Assembly: GCA_002315015.1 (NCBI GenBank)
Contig: DCEX01000003.1
Coordinates: 1 to 64,000, forward strand
Reading direction: 5' to 3'
DNA: 64,000 nt
Origin: Faecalibacterium sp. UBA1819
GTDB taxonomy: Bacteria > Bacillota > Clostridia > Oscillospirales > Ruminococcaceae
Position 1 is the first letter of the stretch. Each line of letters begins with the position of its first letter. This document shows positions 32,839 to 41,162 of the stretch, one piece after another. Made by a program: the position numbers and the translations under genes. A model generated the notes under the pieces. It was not told the origin of the DNA and made no database searches. It was given only the letters and a program-made list of their open reading frames with translations.

Positions 32839-34452
32839 ATGAACGATAAAAAAAACTCACCCGCGCACGACGACCATTTTGCAAACGAAGTAGACGAGAC
32901 GCTTTCGGCATTAGAGCGCTCGCACGAGCCGAAAGCCGAGAAAAAAGAGCCGAAGAAAAAGCCCCGCCGCGACGAACCTGCCGCGGCGCATGAAAAAAAG
33001 CACACGAAACCCGCGCCTAAAAAGCATCCCTCTTTGGTAGACGACGACCAAGCGTTTGAAACGCAGCACAGCGCCAAGGAAACGGCATATGAGGCGCATG
33101 TATCGGCGCAGAAAAAGAAAAATCCACTTGTTGCGCTGGGCATTGCCGTGGGCGTTTTGGCCGTTCTCTTTGTCGGCCTGAGCGTGCTTTCCGTTGTCAT
33201 GTACCAAAAGTACAGCCCGGAACGGTTTATCAGCCAAGTGATGACAGCTGTCGAGCAGCAGGACAGCAAGGCGCTGGCCGCACTTTTGGTCAGCGACACG
33301 CTGACCGTCAACGAGGAAAACGCCGCCCTGCTGTGCCAAGCATTCTCCACAGAAAATGCGCAAAAGGCGCTGAGCGAGCAGTTGAATGAGCAAGTGCTTG
33401 ACCCAACGCTCCCCGGCGCTTACGAGGCGCTGCAAGTGCAGAAAGACCCCGTGTTCTTCGGCTTTTCGGAATACCATTTGAAAGCGCTGGGTGTTTCACT
33501 TTTGCTGCGCACCGATGCACAAAATGTGCTCATGTCGCTCAACGGCACCACCCGCACCGGTGAATTAACGGAAAACGGCGTACTCTACAATAACCTGTTC
33601 CCGGGGCGCTACACTTGTTCCGTCACCGGCTCCAGTGCTTTGGGACAAGCGCTGGAAGGCGAATCTACCGTATTGGATTTGTTTATGGTTTCCAAGCCGA
33701 TCACCTTCGACGGCGCTTTGCCCATTTATGACATCACGGTTTCCGGCATTCCTGACGACAGCTCCAACATCTTTGTCAACGGCACAAAGGTAGAGCAAAA
33801 GCCGTCCGGCGGAACGGTCAGCCTGCCGCAAGTCACCGTAGGCAGCACCATCACAATGGAATATACTGCGCCGCATGGAGCTGTCACTTCCTCCAGTGTG
33901 ATTTTCCAAGACCCGTCTGTCACCGAGCTGACATTCACCGATTTCCAAACACAGGGCGGCACCCCCGACGAAGCGGGTATCAATCTGCTGCTGAACACTT
34001 ACTATTCTTCGCTTTTAAACGCCGCAAACCAAAAGGATGCTTCGCAAATCGGCGGCGTAAACGAAACCATGCGCGCGGCTGCCGCACAGCAGATTACTAC
34101 AGAGCCCTTCACCGGAAAAACGCTGCAATTCACCAATGCAGCCGTGAACTTCGGTTCGGTGCAAATCACAGAGGTCAACGGCCTGCCGGGCTTTGTCTGC
34201 ACCACTGCTGTCGCCTATTCCTACACGCTTCCTGAGGACAGCACTGCCAGCATCACCGCAATCATGTATGAGGCATGTGAATTTGTATTTGAAAATAACA
34301 CCTGGGTGCTCAACCGAACAGCCGTCATTGATGAACCGCGTTTCACCGCCGGTGACGTCAGTGCTTTGACCACCCCCGCAGCTCCCGCAGCCGACAGCAC
34401 GGCATCTTCTTCGGCTGCTTCCTCCGCTGCGTCTTCTGCCCCGGCGGCATAA
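32839..34452 (+). CDS. Single-pass membrane protein, TcaA/YvbJ-like
   Basis: A 537-residue protein. Residues 1-95 are highly charged (Lys, Glu, Asp, His) and cytoplasmic, one helix spans about 97-122, and the rest is outside. After the helix, YSPERFISQVMTAVEQQDSKALAALL resembles the start of the extracytoplasmic region of TcaA/YvbJ proteins, followed by beta-rich segments and an NTF2-like end (LLLNTYYSSLLNAANQKD). The zinc ribbon of TcaA is missing; a charged tail replaces it. The C-terminus is Ser/Ala-rich. TcaA acts in glycopeptide tolerance and wall stress; this role is inference. Confidence 0.75.
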   Translation: MNDKKNSPAHDDHFANEVDETLSALERSHEPKAEKKEPKKKPRRDEPAAAHEKKHTKPAPKKHPSLVDDDQAFETQHSAKETAYEAHVSAQKKKNPLVALGIAVGVLAVLFVGLSVLSVVMYQKYSPERFISQVMTAVEQQDSKALAALLVSDTLTVNEENAALLCQAFSTENAQKALSEQLNEQVLDPTLPGAYEALQVQKDPVFFGFSEYHLKALGVSLLLRTDAQNVLMSLNGTTRTGELTENGVLYNNLFPGRYTCSVTGSSALGQALEGESTVLDLFMVSKPITFDGALPIYDITVSGIPDDSSNIFVNGTKVEQKPSGGTVSLPQVTVGSTITMEYTAPHGAVTSSSVIFQDPSVTELTFTDFQTQGGTPDEAGINLLLNTYYSSLLNAANQKDASQIGGVNETMRAAAAQQITTEPFTGKTLQFTNAAVNFGSVQITEVNGLPGFVCTTAVAYSYTLPEDSTASITAIMYEACEFVFENNTWVLNRTAVIDEPRFTAGDVSALTTPAAPAADSTASSSAASSAASSAPAA

Positions 34453-34480
34453 CGTGTTTTCCCCTTCTTGAAACCATGCA

Positions 34481-34528
34481 AAAACCCGCGGGCTTCACAG
34501 GTATCTATCTGTGAAGCCCGCGGGTTTT
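34481..34528. terminator. Bidirectional terminator, 20-bp perfect stem
   Basis: Arms 34481-34500 and 34509-34528 pair perfectly (GC-rich core CCCGCGGGC) around the 8-base loop GTATCTAT, with T-run on both strands. It separates the TcaA-like gene from convergent deoC. Confidence 0.93.
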
Positions 34529-34578
34529 CTGATTTGTGATAAAAAACAACACTTGCGCCAAACTTTGCTTTTCAGCGC

Positions 34579-35247
34579 TTAATAATCGGCACTTGCCGTC
34601 ATGCCCTGCATAATGGCAACGCCGTTGCTGGTGCCAAGACGCTCACAACCCATTTCGATATAGCGTTTGGCATCCTCGGCGGTGCGAATCCCGCCCGAAG
34701 CTTTCATTTTCGCCGGTTTTTTCAAATACTTGCAAAACAGCTCGATGTCCTCCGGCGACGCACCGCGTGTGCCGTAACCAGTGCTCGTTTTAATAAAGTC
34801 TGCACCTGTTTTCTCCACAATGCGGCACATGGCGGCAATGTGCTTTTCGTCTAAATAGCACGTTTCGATAATCACTTTCAACAGTGCGCCCGCCTCGCGG
34901 CAAGCATCGGCCAAAAGCTGCACCTCGTGCTCCACATAAGCCTCATCGCCCTCTAGCAGGTGGCCCACCGAAATGACCATGTCCAGTTCCTGCGCCCCGT
35001 CGCGCAGCGCCGCTTTTGCTTCGGCCAGCTTGATCTCCGGCAGATGGGTGCCGAAGGGAAAGCCCACAACACAGCACGTTTTCACATCACTTCCGGCAAG
35101 CTCTTTCGCCACAAATGCCGCGTGGCACGGGTTGACGCAGACGCTTGCAAACTCGTACTGCTTTGCTTCGTCACACAGCGCTTTCAGCTGGTCGTGCGCT
35201 GCAAAAGGTTTGAGCAGCGTATGGTCGATAAAACGATTGATTTTCAT
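34579..35247 (-). CDS. deoC: Deoxyribose-phosphate aldolase
   Basis: A 222-residue class I aldolase that splits 2-deoxyribose-5-phosphate into acetaldehyde and glyceraldehyde-3-phosphate in nucleoside breakdown. The start IDHTLLKP, the VGFPFG segment, and the Schiff-base Lys in FIKTSTGYG are present, with GIRTAEDAKRYIEMGCERLGTSNG at the phosphate site. AAGGATGGAG precedes the ATG. psuG nearby also recycles nucleoside sugar, though it is on the other strand. Confidence 0.96.
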   Translation of the reverse strand: MKINRFIDHTLLKPFAAHDQLKALCDEAKQYEFASVCVNPCHAAFVAKELAGSDVKTCCVVGFPFGTHLPEIKLAEAKAALRDGAQELDMVISVGHLLEGDEAYVEHEVQLLADACREAGALLKVIIETCYLDEKHIAAMCRIVEKTGADFIKTSTGYGTRGASPEDIELFCKYLKKPAKMKASGGIRTAEDAKRYIEMGCERLGTSNGVAIMQGMTASADY

Positions 35248-35345
35248 AAAGAAACTCCATCCTTTCCTTGTATCCGGCAGCGTACCGTGTTATGATAAAT
35301 TTGGCACGGCTTCCTTTGTTTTGAAAACGATGGAAGCTGGATTTC

Positions 35346-35374
35346 AGTATAGCAAATGCAGGCCGCCTTTGCAA
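35346..35374 (-). promoter_or_regulatory. Promoter of deoC
   Basis: On the minus strand, TTGCAA (35369-35374), 17-base spacer, TATACT (35346-35351) with an extended TGn. It lies about 100 bases before the deoC ATG, next to the divergent Nudix gene. Confidence 0.6.
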
Positions 35375-35394
35375 GCGCGGCGCGGAGGGAACCA

Positions 35395-35865
35395 ATGAAA
35401 AATACAACAGTATGCTACTTGGAGCGCGGCACACAATATCTGCTTTTACACCGCACCAAAAAGCAAAACGATGAAAATGCCGGAAAGTGGATTGGGGTCG
35501 GCGGCAAGTGTGAAGAAAACGAAAGCCCCGAAGATTGCATGATGCGGGAAGTGTACGAAGAAACCGGTCTGCATGTGACCCGCTCGCGTCTGCGCGGGGT
35601 AATCACCTTTGTTTCCGATGCTTGGGAAGGGCAGTATATGTACCTGTTCACCGCGTCGGAATGGCACGGAAGCTTAACCGACTGCGATGAAGGTGAGCTT
35701 GCATGGGTGGAGCGTTCGGAAATGACGCGCCTTCCGCTTTGGGAGGGCGACCGAATTTTTCTTCGTCTGCTGGCACAGGACCACCCGTTTTTTTCGCTCA
35801 AACTGGTTTATCAAGGCGACAGCCTTCAGCAAGCTGTGCTGGACGGCGTTCCTCTCTCCCTATAA
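35395..35865 (+). CDS. Nudix hydrolase, MutT-like (8-oxo-dGTP diphosphatase type)
   Basis: A 156-residue Nudix protein. The Nudix box is perfect: G-x5-E-x7-REVYEETGL from about residue 37 (GGKCEENESPEDCMM then REVYEETGL). The preceding NAGKWIGVGGK and CYLERGTQYLLLHRTKK are typical of the YtkD/MutT-1 group that cleans up oxidised dNTPs. The ATG at 35395 follows GGAGGGAA. Exact substrate cannot be read from the sequence. Confidence 0.88.
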   Translation: MKNTTVCYLERGTQYLLLHRTKKQNDENAGKWIGVGGKCEENESPEDCMMREVYEETGLHVTRSRLRGVITFVSDAWEGQYMYLFTASEWHGSLTDCDEGELAWVERSEMTRLPLWEGDRIFLRLLAQDHPFFSLKLVYQGDSLQQAVLDGVPLSL

Positions 35866-35871
35866 CAAAAA

Positions 35872-35893
35872 AGGCGTGCTTTGCGGCACGCCT
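35872..35893. terminator. Hairpin after the Nudix gene
   Basis: An 8-bp stem (AGGCGTGC with GCACGCCT) and 6-base loop. T-run is strong only on the minus strand (after the left arm), weak on the plus side. Confidence 0.65.
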
Positions 35894-35942
35894 CGGGTTT
35901 GTCAAAAAAACTCTGTTTTCCCGCAAACTGTGTACGGATTTT

Positions 35943-35970
35943 AAATAAAAAAGGGGGCCTAGCCCCCTTT
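35943..35970 (-). terminator. Terminator of the DtxR-family gene
   Basis: A 9-bp stem (AAAGGGGGC at 35950-35958, complement at 35962-35970) with loop CTA; on the minus strand it runs into TTTTATTT. It is 3 bases after the regulator stop. Confidence 0.85.
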
Positions 35971-35972
35971 GC

Positions 35973-36350
35973 TTAACCATGTACGCCATGGCTGCGCATA
36001 AACTCTTTCAATTTTTCAAAGCTTTCTTCGCTGATTACATGCTCAATGCGGCAAGCGTCCTCAGCGGCGGTCTCCTTAGATACGCCAATCGCTTCTAAGT
36101 ACGTTTTAATCAGGCAGTGACGCTCGTACACACGGCTTGCCATCGCCAAGCCGGACGGCGTTAATTCCAGCAAGCCGTCCTTGTCCATCGTCAGCAAATC
36201 AGCAGCTTTCAGCAAACTGACAGCGCGGCTGACACTGGGCTTGGAAAACCCCATGCGTGTCGCAACGTCAATGCTGCGGACAGCGCCTTTCTCCCGTTTC
36301 AGAACCAAAATTGTTTCCAAATAATCTTCACGCGATTCAAACGAACGCAT
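35973..36350 (-). CDS. Metal-dependent transcriptional regulator, DtxR/MntR family
   Basis: A 125-residue protein with the DtxR plan: an N-terminal winged helix (SREDYLETILVLKREKGAVRSIDVATRMGFSKPSVSRAVSLL) and a metal-binding and dimer helix region (ERHCLIKTYLEAIGVSKETAAEDACRIEHVISEES). The Cys/Glu/His ligands of EDACRIEHVIS match the iron/manganese site. It lacks the SH3-like third domain, like MntR. It would repress iron or manganese genes; none are next to it here. Confidence 0.92.
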   Translation of the reverse strand: MRSFESREDYLETILVLKREKGAVRSIDVATRMGFSKPSVSRAVSLLKAADLLTMDKDGLLELTPSGLAMASRVYERHCLIKTYLEAIGVSKETAAEDACRIEHVISEESFEKLKEFMRSHGVHG

Positions 36351-36384
36351 GGCATCGCCTCCCTACGCGGATGATACTCCGTTC

Positions 36385-36413
36385 AGTGTAACATATTTTA
36401 CAAAAGTTGACAA
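36385..36413 (-). promoter_or_regulatory. Promoter of the DtxR-family gene
   Basis: On the minus strand, TTGTCA (36408-36413), 17-base spacer, TACACT (36385-36390), about 35 bases before the ATG. GGGAGGCG is the ribosome-binding site. Confidence 0.65.
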
Positions 36414-36484
36414 GCCGCTTACCCACGCCGCAAACGCAACTTGTGCCGCGTGGGTTGGTGCCAAGCTCTTGGAATCAAGCCGCA

Positions 36485-37318
36485 TTACTCTGTTTCCAAT
36501 CGGCGCAACAGGGCAATTTCCTGCGCCCAGCCGGCATCATCGTTGGGTGTTTCAAGCACCATCGGCTTGCCCCGCAGGGCAGGATGACGCACAACACGGC
36601 CAAAGGTTTCCAAGCCGAGATGGCCTTCCCCGATTTTTGCATGACGGTCTTTGTGCGCCGCCAAGGGGTTCATGCTGTCGTTTACATGCAGCGCCTTCAA
36701 GCGCTCCAAACCAATGATATCGTCAAACTGCTGCAGCACCTCGTCGAGATGGGCGGCAATGTCATACCCGGCATCCCACACATGGCAGGTATCCAAGCAT
36801 ACCCCCAGCTTTTCGTTGTGGTGTACTCCTTCTATAATGCGCGCCAGCTCCTCAAAGCTTCGGCCCACTTCACTGCCCTTGCCCGCCATGGTTTCCAGCA
36901 GAACCGTTGTATTCATCTCCGGCCAAAGCACGTCATTCAGCTGCCGGGTAATGTGTTCCATGCCCGCATCGCTCCCCTGTCCAACGTGGCTGCCCGGATG
37001 AAAATTATAATAGTTTCCCGGCAAATGCTCCAGGCGCTGCAAATCCTCCTGCATCGCCTCACGCGCAAATCGGCGCAAATCGGGGTCTTTGGCGGCGGCG
37101 TTCATGGTATACGGCGCGTGAGCCACCAAGGGGCCAAAGCCCTGCTGTTCAGCCAACTGCCGAAACGCGGCAATGTCCTGCAAATCGAGCGCTTTTACCG
37201 AGCCGCCCCGCGGATTTCGCGTAAAAAACGCAAAGGTGTTTGCGCCCAGCTTCATCGCCTGTTTTCCCATGGCAAGATACCCTTTTGACGAGGAAATATG
37301 ACTTCCGAAATATCCCAT
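36485..37318 (-). CDS. nfo: Endonuclease IV (AP endonuclease)
   Basis: A 277-residue TIM-barrel endonuclease that cuts 5' to abasic sites with three zinc ions. Family motifs are GSHISSSKGY, NFHPGSHVG, LLETMAGKGSEVG, LGVCLDTCHVWDAGYD, LHVNDSMNPLAAHKDRHAKIGEGHLG and LETPNDD. The 37318 ATG follows AAAGGA. It is divergent from the AlkD/MGMT pair, so three DNA repair genes are clustered. Confidence 0.96.
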   Translation of the reverse strand: MGYFGSHISSSKGYLAMGKQAMKLGANTFAFFTRNPRGGSVKALDLQDIAAFRQLAEQQGFGPLVAHAPYTMNAAAKDPDLRRFAREAMQEDLQRLEHLPGNYYNFHPGSHVGQGSDAGMEHITRQLNDVLWPEMNTTVLLETMAGKGSEVGRSFEELARIIEGVHHNEKLGVCLDTCHVWDAGYDIAAHLDEVLQQFDDIIGLERLKALHVNDSMNPLAAHKDRHAKIGEGHLGLETFGRVVRHPALRGKPMVLETPNDDAGWAQEIALLRRLETE

Positions 37319-37366
37319 TCCTAGAATCCTTTCCGGTATAAAACCACTTGTTTCATTGTGTTTTTT

Positions 37367-37395
37367 ATTATACCATTTTCATCTAGTTTTATCAA
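37367..37395 (-). promoter_or_regulatory. Promoter of nfo
   Basis: On the minus strand, TTGATA (37390-37395), 17-base spacer, perfect TATAAT (37367-37372) with extended TGn; about 50 bases before the nfo ATG. Confidence 0.8.
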
Positions 37396-37423
37396 GACTG
37401 ACACAGACAAGGAGATTTTCCCC

Positions 37424-38119
37424 ATGCAAACAAACGCGGATTTGCTTCATGAATTGCATGCCATGGCCGAGCCTTCCTATGCGGCGTTTGCCTCTGCGCT
37501 TGTGCCCGGCTCACTGCCGTTTTTAGGTGTTCGTCTGCCCGCGCTGAGAAAGCTGGCGGCATCGCTCACCCGAGCATATGGCAAAGAGGCTCTTTCCCTG
37601 CCCGGCTGCACCTATTTTGAAGAAGTAATGCTGCGCGGCATGATGGTCGGATGTTGCGTGAAAACACCGGCGGACTGGCCGCTTGTGGCAGAGTTTCTTC
37701 CGCATATTTCCAACTGGTCGGTATGTGACAGCTTTTGCAGCAGTTTAAAAGCGGTTTCGCGCTATCCGCAGGAATTTTTCCCCGCCATTTATGCGCTTCG
37801 CAGCGCGTCAGAACCTTATACCGCGCGTTTTTCGCTTGTCATGATGCTGCGATATTACTTAACGGACGACTATTTTGCCCTGGTACTGTCACATATCGCG
37901 TCGTGTGAACGGGAGGAATACTATGTGCAGATGGCGGCGGCATGGACGCTGGCCGAAGCCTATTCCAAATACCCCGAAGCGGCGCTTGAAACACTGCTGA
38001 TACTGCAAAAGCGCCGCTCCCCCATTGCAGCCATGGCGGTGCGCAAGGTGATGGAATCGAAAAAAATATCCTTGGAACAAAAAGCGCGTGTCAGCGCACA
38101 AAAGGAGGAGTTCGTATGA
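37424..38119 (+). CDS. DNA alkylation repair protein, AlkD-like HEAT-repeat glycosylase
   Basis: A 231-residue all-helical protein of the AlkD/DUF4287-like HEAT family. Recognisable stretches are LGVRLPALRKLAASLTRAYG, FEEVMLRGMMVGC, ISNWSVCDSFCSSLKAV and YYVQMAAAWTLAEAYSKYPE. AlkD removes bulky 3- or 7-alkylated purines without base flipping. ATG 37424 follows AAGGAG. It overlaps the MGMT-like gene by ATGA, forming an alkylation-repair pair. Confidence 0.88.
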   Translation: MQTNADLLHELHAMAEPSYAAFASALVPGSLPFLGVRLPALRKLAASLTRAYGKEALSLPGCTYFEEVMLRGMMVGCCVKTPADWPLVAEFLPHISNWSVCDSFCSSLKAVSRYPQEFFPAIYALRSASEPYTARFSLVMMLRYYLTDDYFALVLSHIASCEREEYYVQMAAAWTLAEAYSKYPEAALETLLILQKRRSPIAAMAVRKVMESKKISLEQKARVSAQKEEFV

Positions 38120-38418
38120 CATTCAGCGAAAAAGTGTATGAAATCGTGCGCCAAATTCCACGCGGCAAAGTTTCCACCTATGGCCGTGTCGCCGCATTGT
38201 GCGGCAACCCGCGCGCTTCCCGCATCGTAGGGTTTGCCCTGCATCGCAACCCAAGGCCGGGCGAAATTCCCTGCCACCGTGTTGTGTTTCAGGACGGTCG
38301 GCTTTGCACGGGATTTGCATTCGGCGGCGAAGATGCACAGCGCAAGCTGTTGGAGGAAGAAAGCGTTGGCTTTTTATCCGATGGCCGCGTTGATCTTGAC
38401 GCCTGCCTTTGGCCGTAA
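38116..38418 (+). CDS. MGMT-family O6-alkylguanine DNA alkyltransferase, short form
   Basis: A 100-residue protein that is only the C-terminal DNA-binding domain of Ada/Ogt. The helix-turn-helix RGKVSTYGRVAALCGNPRASRIVGFALHRNP and the acceptor motif PCHRVV are intact, so unlike alkyltransferase-like (ATL) proteins it keeps the reactive Cys. It could directly repair O6-methylguanine or only flag lesions. It shares ATGA with the AlkD-like gene. Confidence 0.88.
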   Translation: MTFSEKVYEIVRQIPRGKVSTYGRVAALCGNPRASRIVGFALHRNPRPGEIPCHRVVFQDGRLCTGFAFGGEDAQRKLLEEESVGFLSDGRVDLDACLWP

Positions 38419-38440
38419 GCTTTTCTAATGATAGATTGCA

Positions 38441-38478
38441 AAAGGGGCGAGAGAACGCGCGTTCTCTCGCCCCTTTAT
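38441..38478. terminator. Bidirectional terminator, perfect palindrome
   Basis: A continuous 36-base palindrome (arms AAAGGGGCGAGAGAACGC and its complement), followed by ATTG on the plus side and TTTT on the minus side. It lies between the MGMT and siroheme reductase genes. Confidence 0.85.
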
Positions 38479-38494
38479 TGTGCCCACAATGGGA

Positions 38495-40042
38495 TTATCT
38501 TGCATATTTCTGTGCAATCGTGCGCAGTGTTTCCTCGTTCGCTTCGATCCACTCATCAAAGCTCTTGCCGGATTGCTCCACCGTGCGGCCCAGCTCGACC
38601 AAAAAGGCGGGAATCTCTGCTTGCAGCATAGCGCATACCGAAGTGCCGATTGCCTCTTTGCCCAGCGCGTCACGCCCGCCCAAAAACAGCGTAAACGCCG
38701 GATGTGCCACTTTGTCAATCATTTTCACGCCGCCGACAAAGCCCATGGCGCAAGCTTGATGGGTGCCGCAGCTGGACGGACAGCCGGAAATTCCCATTTT
38801 CGGCAGTGCATTGGCCGCAATACGAGCCTCACGCACCGCTTGGACGCACTCTGTCAACAGTGCCTGAGAATCGCGCACGCCCTGCTGACAGGTCGAAGCG
38901 CCGATACAAGCTGTGCTGCACTCAAACGGCGTTTTCGCGCTGTCCTCGGTCGCGTTCAGGACGCCGGGCACTTCCTGTGCTGTCAGATTGACAATATAAA
39001 GCCCGCCGCAGGGGTGCAAGCGCAGCTCTGCCTGTTTCAATTGGCCGATGGCGCTGTTCAAACGGCGAACCGCGTCCGGGGTGAGTACGCCGCCCACAGG
39101 GTGGTACTCCACCGCATACAGTCCATGCTGTTTTTGCGCCGTGACACGCTCCATCGGAAGCGTCAATTCTTCCTCGGAGGCTTGCGGCTGCCACTCGCAG
39201 ATTTCCAGCGCTACGTCGTCACGGCCGGCGGCTTTTTCCATCGCCTTGGCAAACGCGCTGCGCAGCCCTTCCTCTCCCAAGGTATCCTGCAAGTAGCGCG
39301 TGCGGGCTTTGGCGCGGTTTTCATAATTGCCATGCGTGCAGAACACATCAATCATGGCCTCCACAGCGCAGGCAGCATCTTTAGGCTGTACGCCCTCGGC
39401 CGCTAAAATGCCCAGCTTCGGGTTCGGCCCAAGGCCGCCCGCGCAATACACGTCAAACGTACCATCCTGACGGGCAACAAAGCCCAAATCACGGAACGTT
39501 GCATGAACTTCATCGCTTACGCCGTTGGAAAATGCGACTTTCAGCTTGCGCGGCATTTTCAGCGTCCAAATGCGCTCGACCAAATGACGGCCTACGGCCT
39601 CAGCCACGGGACGCACGTCAAAATACTCGCCGGTTTCCAAGCCGGAAAGCGGGTTTACCATCACATTGCGCGGATGGTCACCGCCGCCGCCGCGCGTGAT
39701 GATATCGCAGTCGATGGCTTTTTCCATAATGTCAGCCACGGCATCAGGTGTTAAATCATGCAGCTGAATCGTCTGGCAGGTGGTGATTTTCATGCGTTTG
39801 ACGTTGTGCTCCTCCACCATATTTGCCAAAAATGCCAGCTGCTCTTTTGTTACACGTCCGCCCGGTAAGCGAAGGCGCAGCATGTTGCCGGTTTCGCCGC
39901 GCTGGGCATACGAGCCAAAGCCGCCGGAAATGCCTTTGTAAGCTTTGCGGTCAATTTCGCCCGCCGCAAAGGCGCGCGCTTTTGCGGCAAAGCCGGGAAT
40001 TTCCGTGCGGAATGTTTCTTTCAGTTGGGTGTTGTCCTTCAT
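38495..40042 (-). CDS. Siroheme-dependent sulfite/nitrite reductase
   Basis: A 515-residue assimilatory-type sulfite or nitrite reductase that passes six electrons to its substrate through siroheme and a [4Fe-4S] cluster. The duplicated fold has GGHPRNV-like GGGGDHPRNV and KMPRKLKVAFSN substrate-binding segments. Cluster ligands are Cys379/Cys385 (CIGASTC) and Cys421/Cys425 (CPSSC). Start 40042 is fixed by AAAGGAG. It follows yggS in the same direction. Whether sulfite or nitrite is reduced cannot be decided from sequence alone. Confidence 0.92.
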   Translation of the reverse strand: MKDNTQLKETFRTEIPGFAAKARAFAAGEIDRKAYKGISGGFGSYAQRGETGNMLRLRLPGGRVTKEQLAFLANMVEEHNVKRMKITTCQTIQLHDLTPDAVADIMEKAIDCDIITRGGGGDHPRNVMVNPLSGLETGEYFDVRPVAEAVGRHLVERIWTLKMPRKLKVAFSNGVSDEVHATFRDLGFVARQDGTFDVYCAGGLGPNPKLGILAAEGVQPKDAACAVEAMIDVFCTHGNYENRAKARTRYLQDTLGEEGLRSAFAKAMEKAAGRDDVALEICEWQPQASEEELTLPMERVTAQKQHGLYAVEYHPVGGVLTPDAVRRLNSAIGQLKQAELRLHPCGGLYIVNLTAQEVPGVLNATEDSAKTPFECSTACIGASTCQQGVRDSQALLTECVQAVREARIAANALPKMGISGCPSSCGTHQACAMGFVGGVKMIDKVAHPAFTLFLGGRDALGKEAIGTSVCAMLQAEIPAFLVELGRTVEQSGKSFDEWIEANEETLRTIAQKYAR

Positions 40043-40181
40043 AACGAACTCCTTTGTGATGAAGGCGTTCCCGAACAGCAATATTTGCTTTTCAGAACGC
40101 TTCTGGTAAACCCGAAAACGCGGCTTTTTCCGCTTTTTCAGGACGGGTGATAGGTTCAAAACCAGTGCGCTTGCCGCATCG

Positions 40182-40904
40182 TCAGGGATAAGAGCGCGCA
40201 CCAAAGATAGCGGTGCCGACACGCACTATGTTTGCACCTTCTAAAATCGCATTTTCAAAATCGCCGCTCATGCCCATGGACAGCCACTTCATGCAAGCGT
40301 TTTCACCGCATTCCGGGGCAAGGCGTTCCCAGCAGCGGCGCACGGCCGCAAGGTCTTTTCGGTTTTCGTCTTGCGTATCACGAACCGGGGGAATGGCCAT
40401 CAGCCCCTCCACCCGGACATGGGAAAGGCGCTGAGCGACCTCCAGCGCGGCAGACAAATCCTGTGCAGCAAAACCGCTTTTGCTTTCCTCGCTGCCAATA
40501 TTCACCTCGAGCAAAATAGGCTGACACAAATCTTTCAGGGCTGCTTGCTTGTCCACTGCTTCCAGTAAACGAAGCGAACCGACCGACTGAATGAGCGACA
40601 CCGCCCCCACAACCTGACGCACTTTATTCGTTTGCAGATGGCCGATAAAATGCACCGGCTTATCGCCGTAAGCGTTTTGCTCCAGCTTTTGCACGAGCTC
40701 CTGCACGCGGTTTTCACCAAAAAGATCCAATTGGAGCAAAGACGCGGCACGCACGGTTTCGGCGCTTTGCATTTTACTGGCGGCACACAGCAAAATTTCC
40801 TGTGGTGAGCGGCCTGCTGCTCGGGCTGCCGCTGTCATTTTTTCTCGAATCGCGGCAATCCGTTCTTCCATGGTATCCGATATTTGATTCTTTTGTTCTG
40901 TCAT
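40182..40904 (-). CDS. YggS-type pyridoxal-phosphate homeostasis protein
   Basis: A 240-residue TIM-barrel protein of the YggS/PROSC family. It binds PLP on the Lys of LCAASKMQ and has FGENRVQELVQKL, HFIGHLQTNKV, LEVNIGSEESKSGF, and LSMGMSGDFENAI. These proteins buffer PLP and affect amino acid balance, without known catalysis. It lies 139 bases upstream of the siroheme reductase gene. Confidence 0.93.
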   Translation of the reverse strand: MTEQKNQISDTMEERIAAIREKMTAAARAAGRSPQEILLCAASKMQSAETVRAASLLQLDLFGENRVQELVQKLEQNAYGDKPVHFIGHLQTNKVRQVVGAVSLIQSVGSLRLLEAVDKQAALKDLCQPILLEVNIGSEESKSGFAAQDLSAALEVAQRLSHVRVEGLMAIPPVRDTQDENRKDLAAVRRCWERLAPECGENACMKWLSMGMSGDFENAILEGANIVRVGTAIFGARSYP

Positions 40905-40938
40905 GGCTGTGCCCCGCTTTCACGTTTCTATCTGTTAC

Positions 40939-40968
40939 AGTATAGCACATGCATCTAACAAAAAACAA
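40939..40968 (-). promoter_or_regulatory. Promoter of yggS
   Basis: On the minus strand, TTGTTT (40963-40968), 18-base spacer, TGC-TATACT (-10 at 40939-40944), about 35 bases before the yggS start. Confidence 0.55.
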
Positions 40969-41009
40969 ATCAGATTTGTAAAATTTATCCGCTTTTCTTG
41001 AACCGAGGC

Positions 41010-41038
41010 AAGACAAACTTTTTATTTTATGCTATAAT
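41010..41038 (+). promoter_or_regulatory. Promoter of coaD
   Basis: AAGACA (41010-41015), 17-base spacer, perfect TATAAT (41033-41038) with extended TGC. Leader to coaD about 120 bases. Confidence 0.6.
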
Positions 41039-41162
41039 GGCCGAGAAGCGGCGATACAAATTTGACAGTCTTTCTGATTGTTTCTTTTCAGCGCAGCGAG
41101 TAACGGCATTTACTTTATTGTGCCAAACGCAAACCAGCCGCAGCAAGGAGTTTGAAGGAAGT

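Noticed and set aside
38116..38418. Alkyltransferase-like (ATL) protein rather than MGMT
   Set aside because: ATL proteins replace the acceptor Cys (often with Trp); here PCHRV keeps the Cys.
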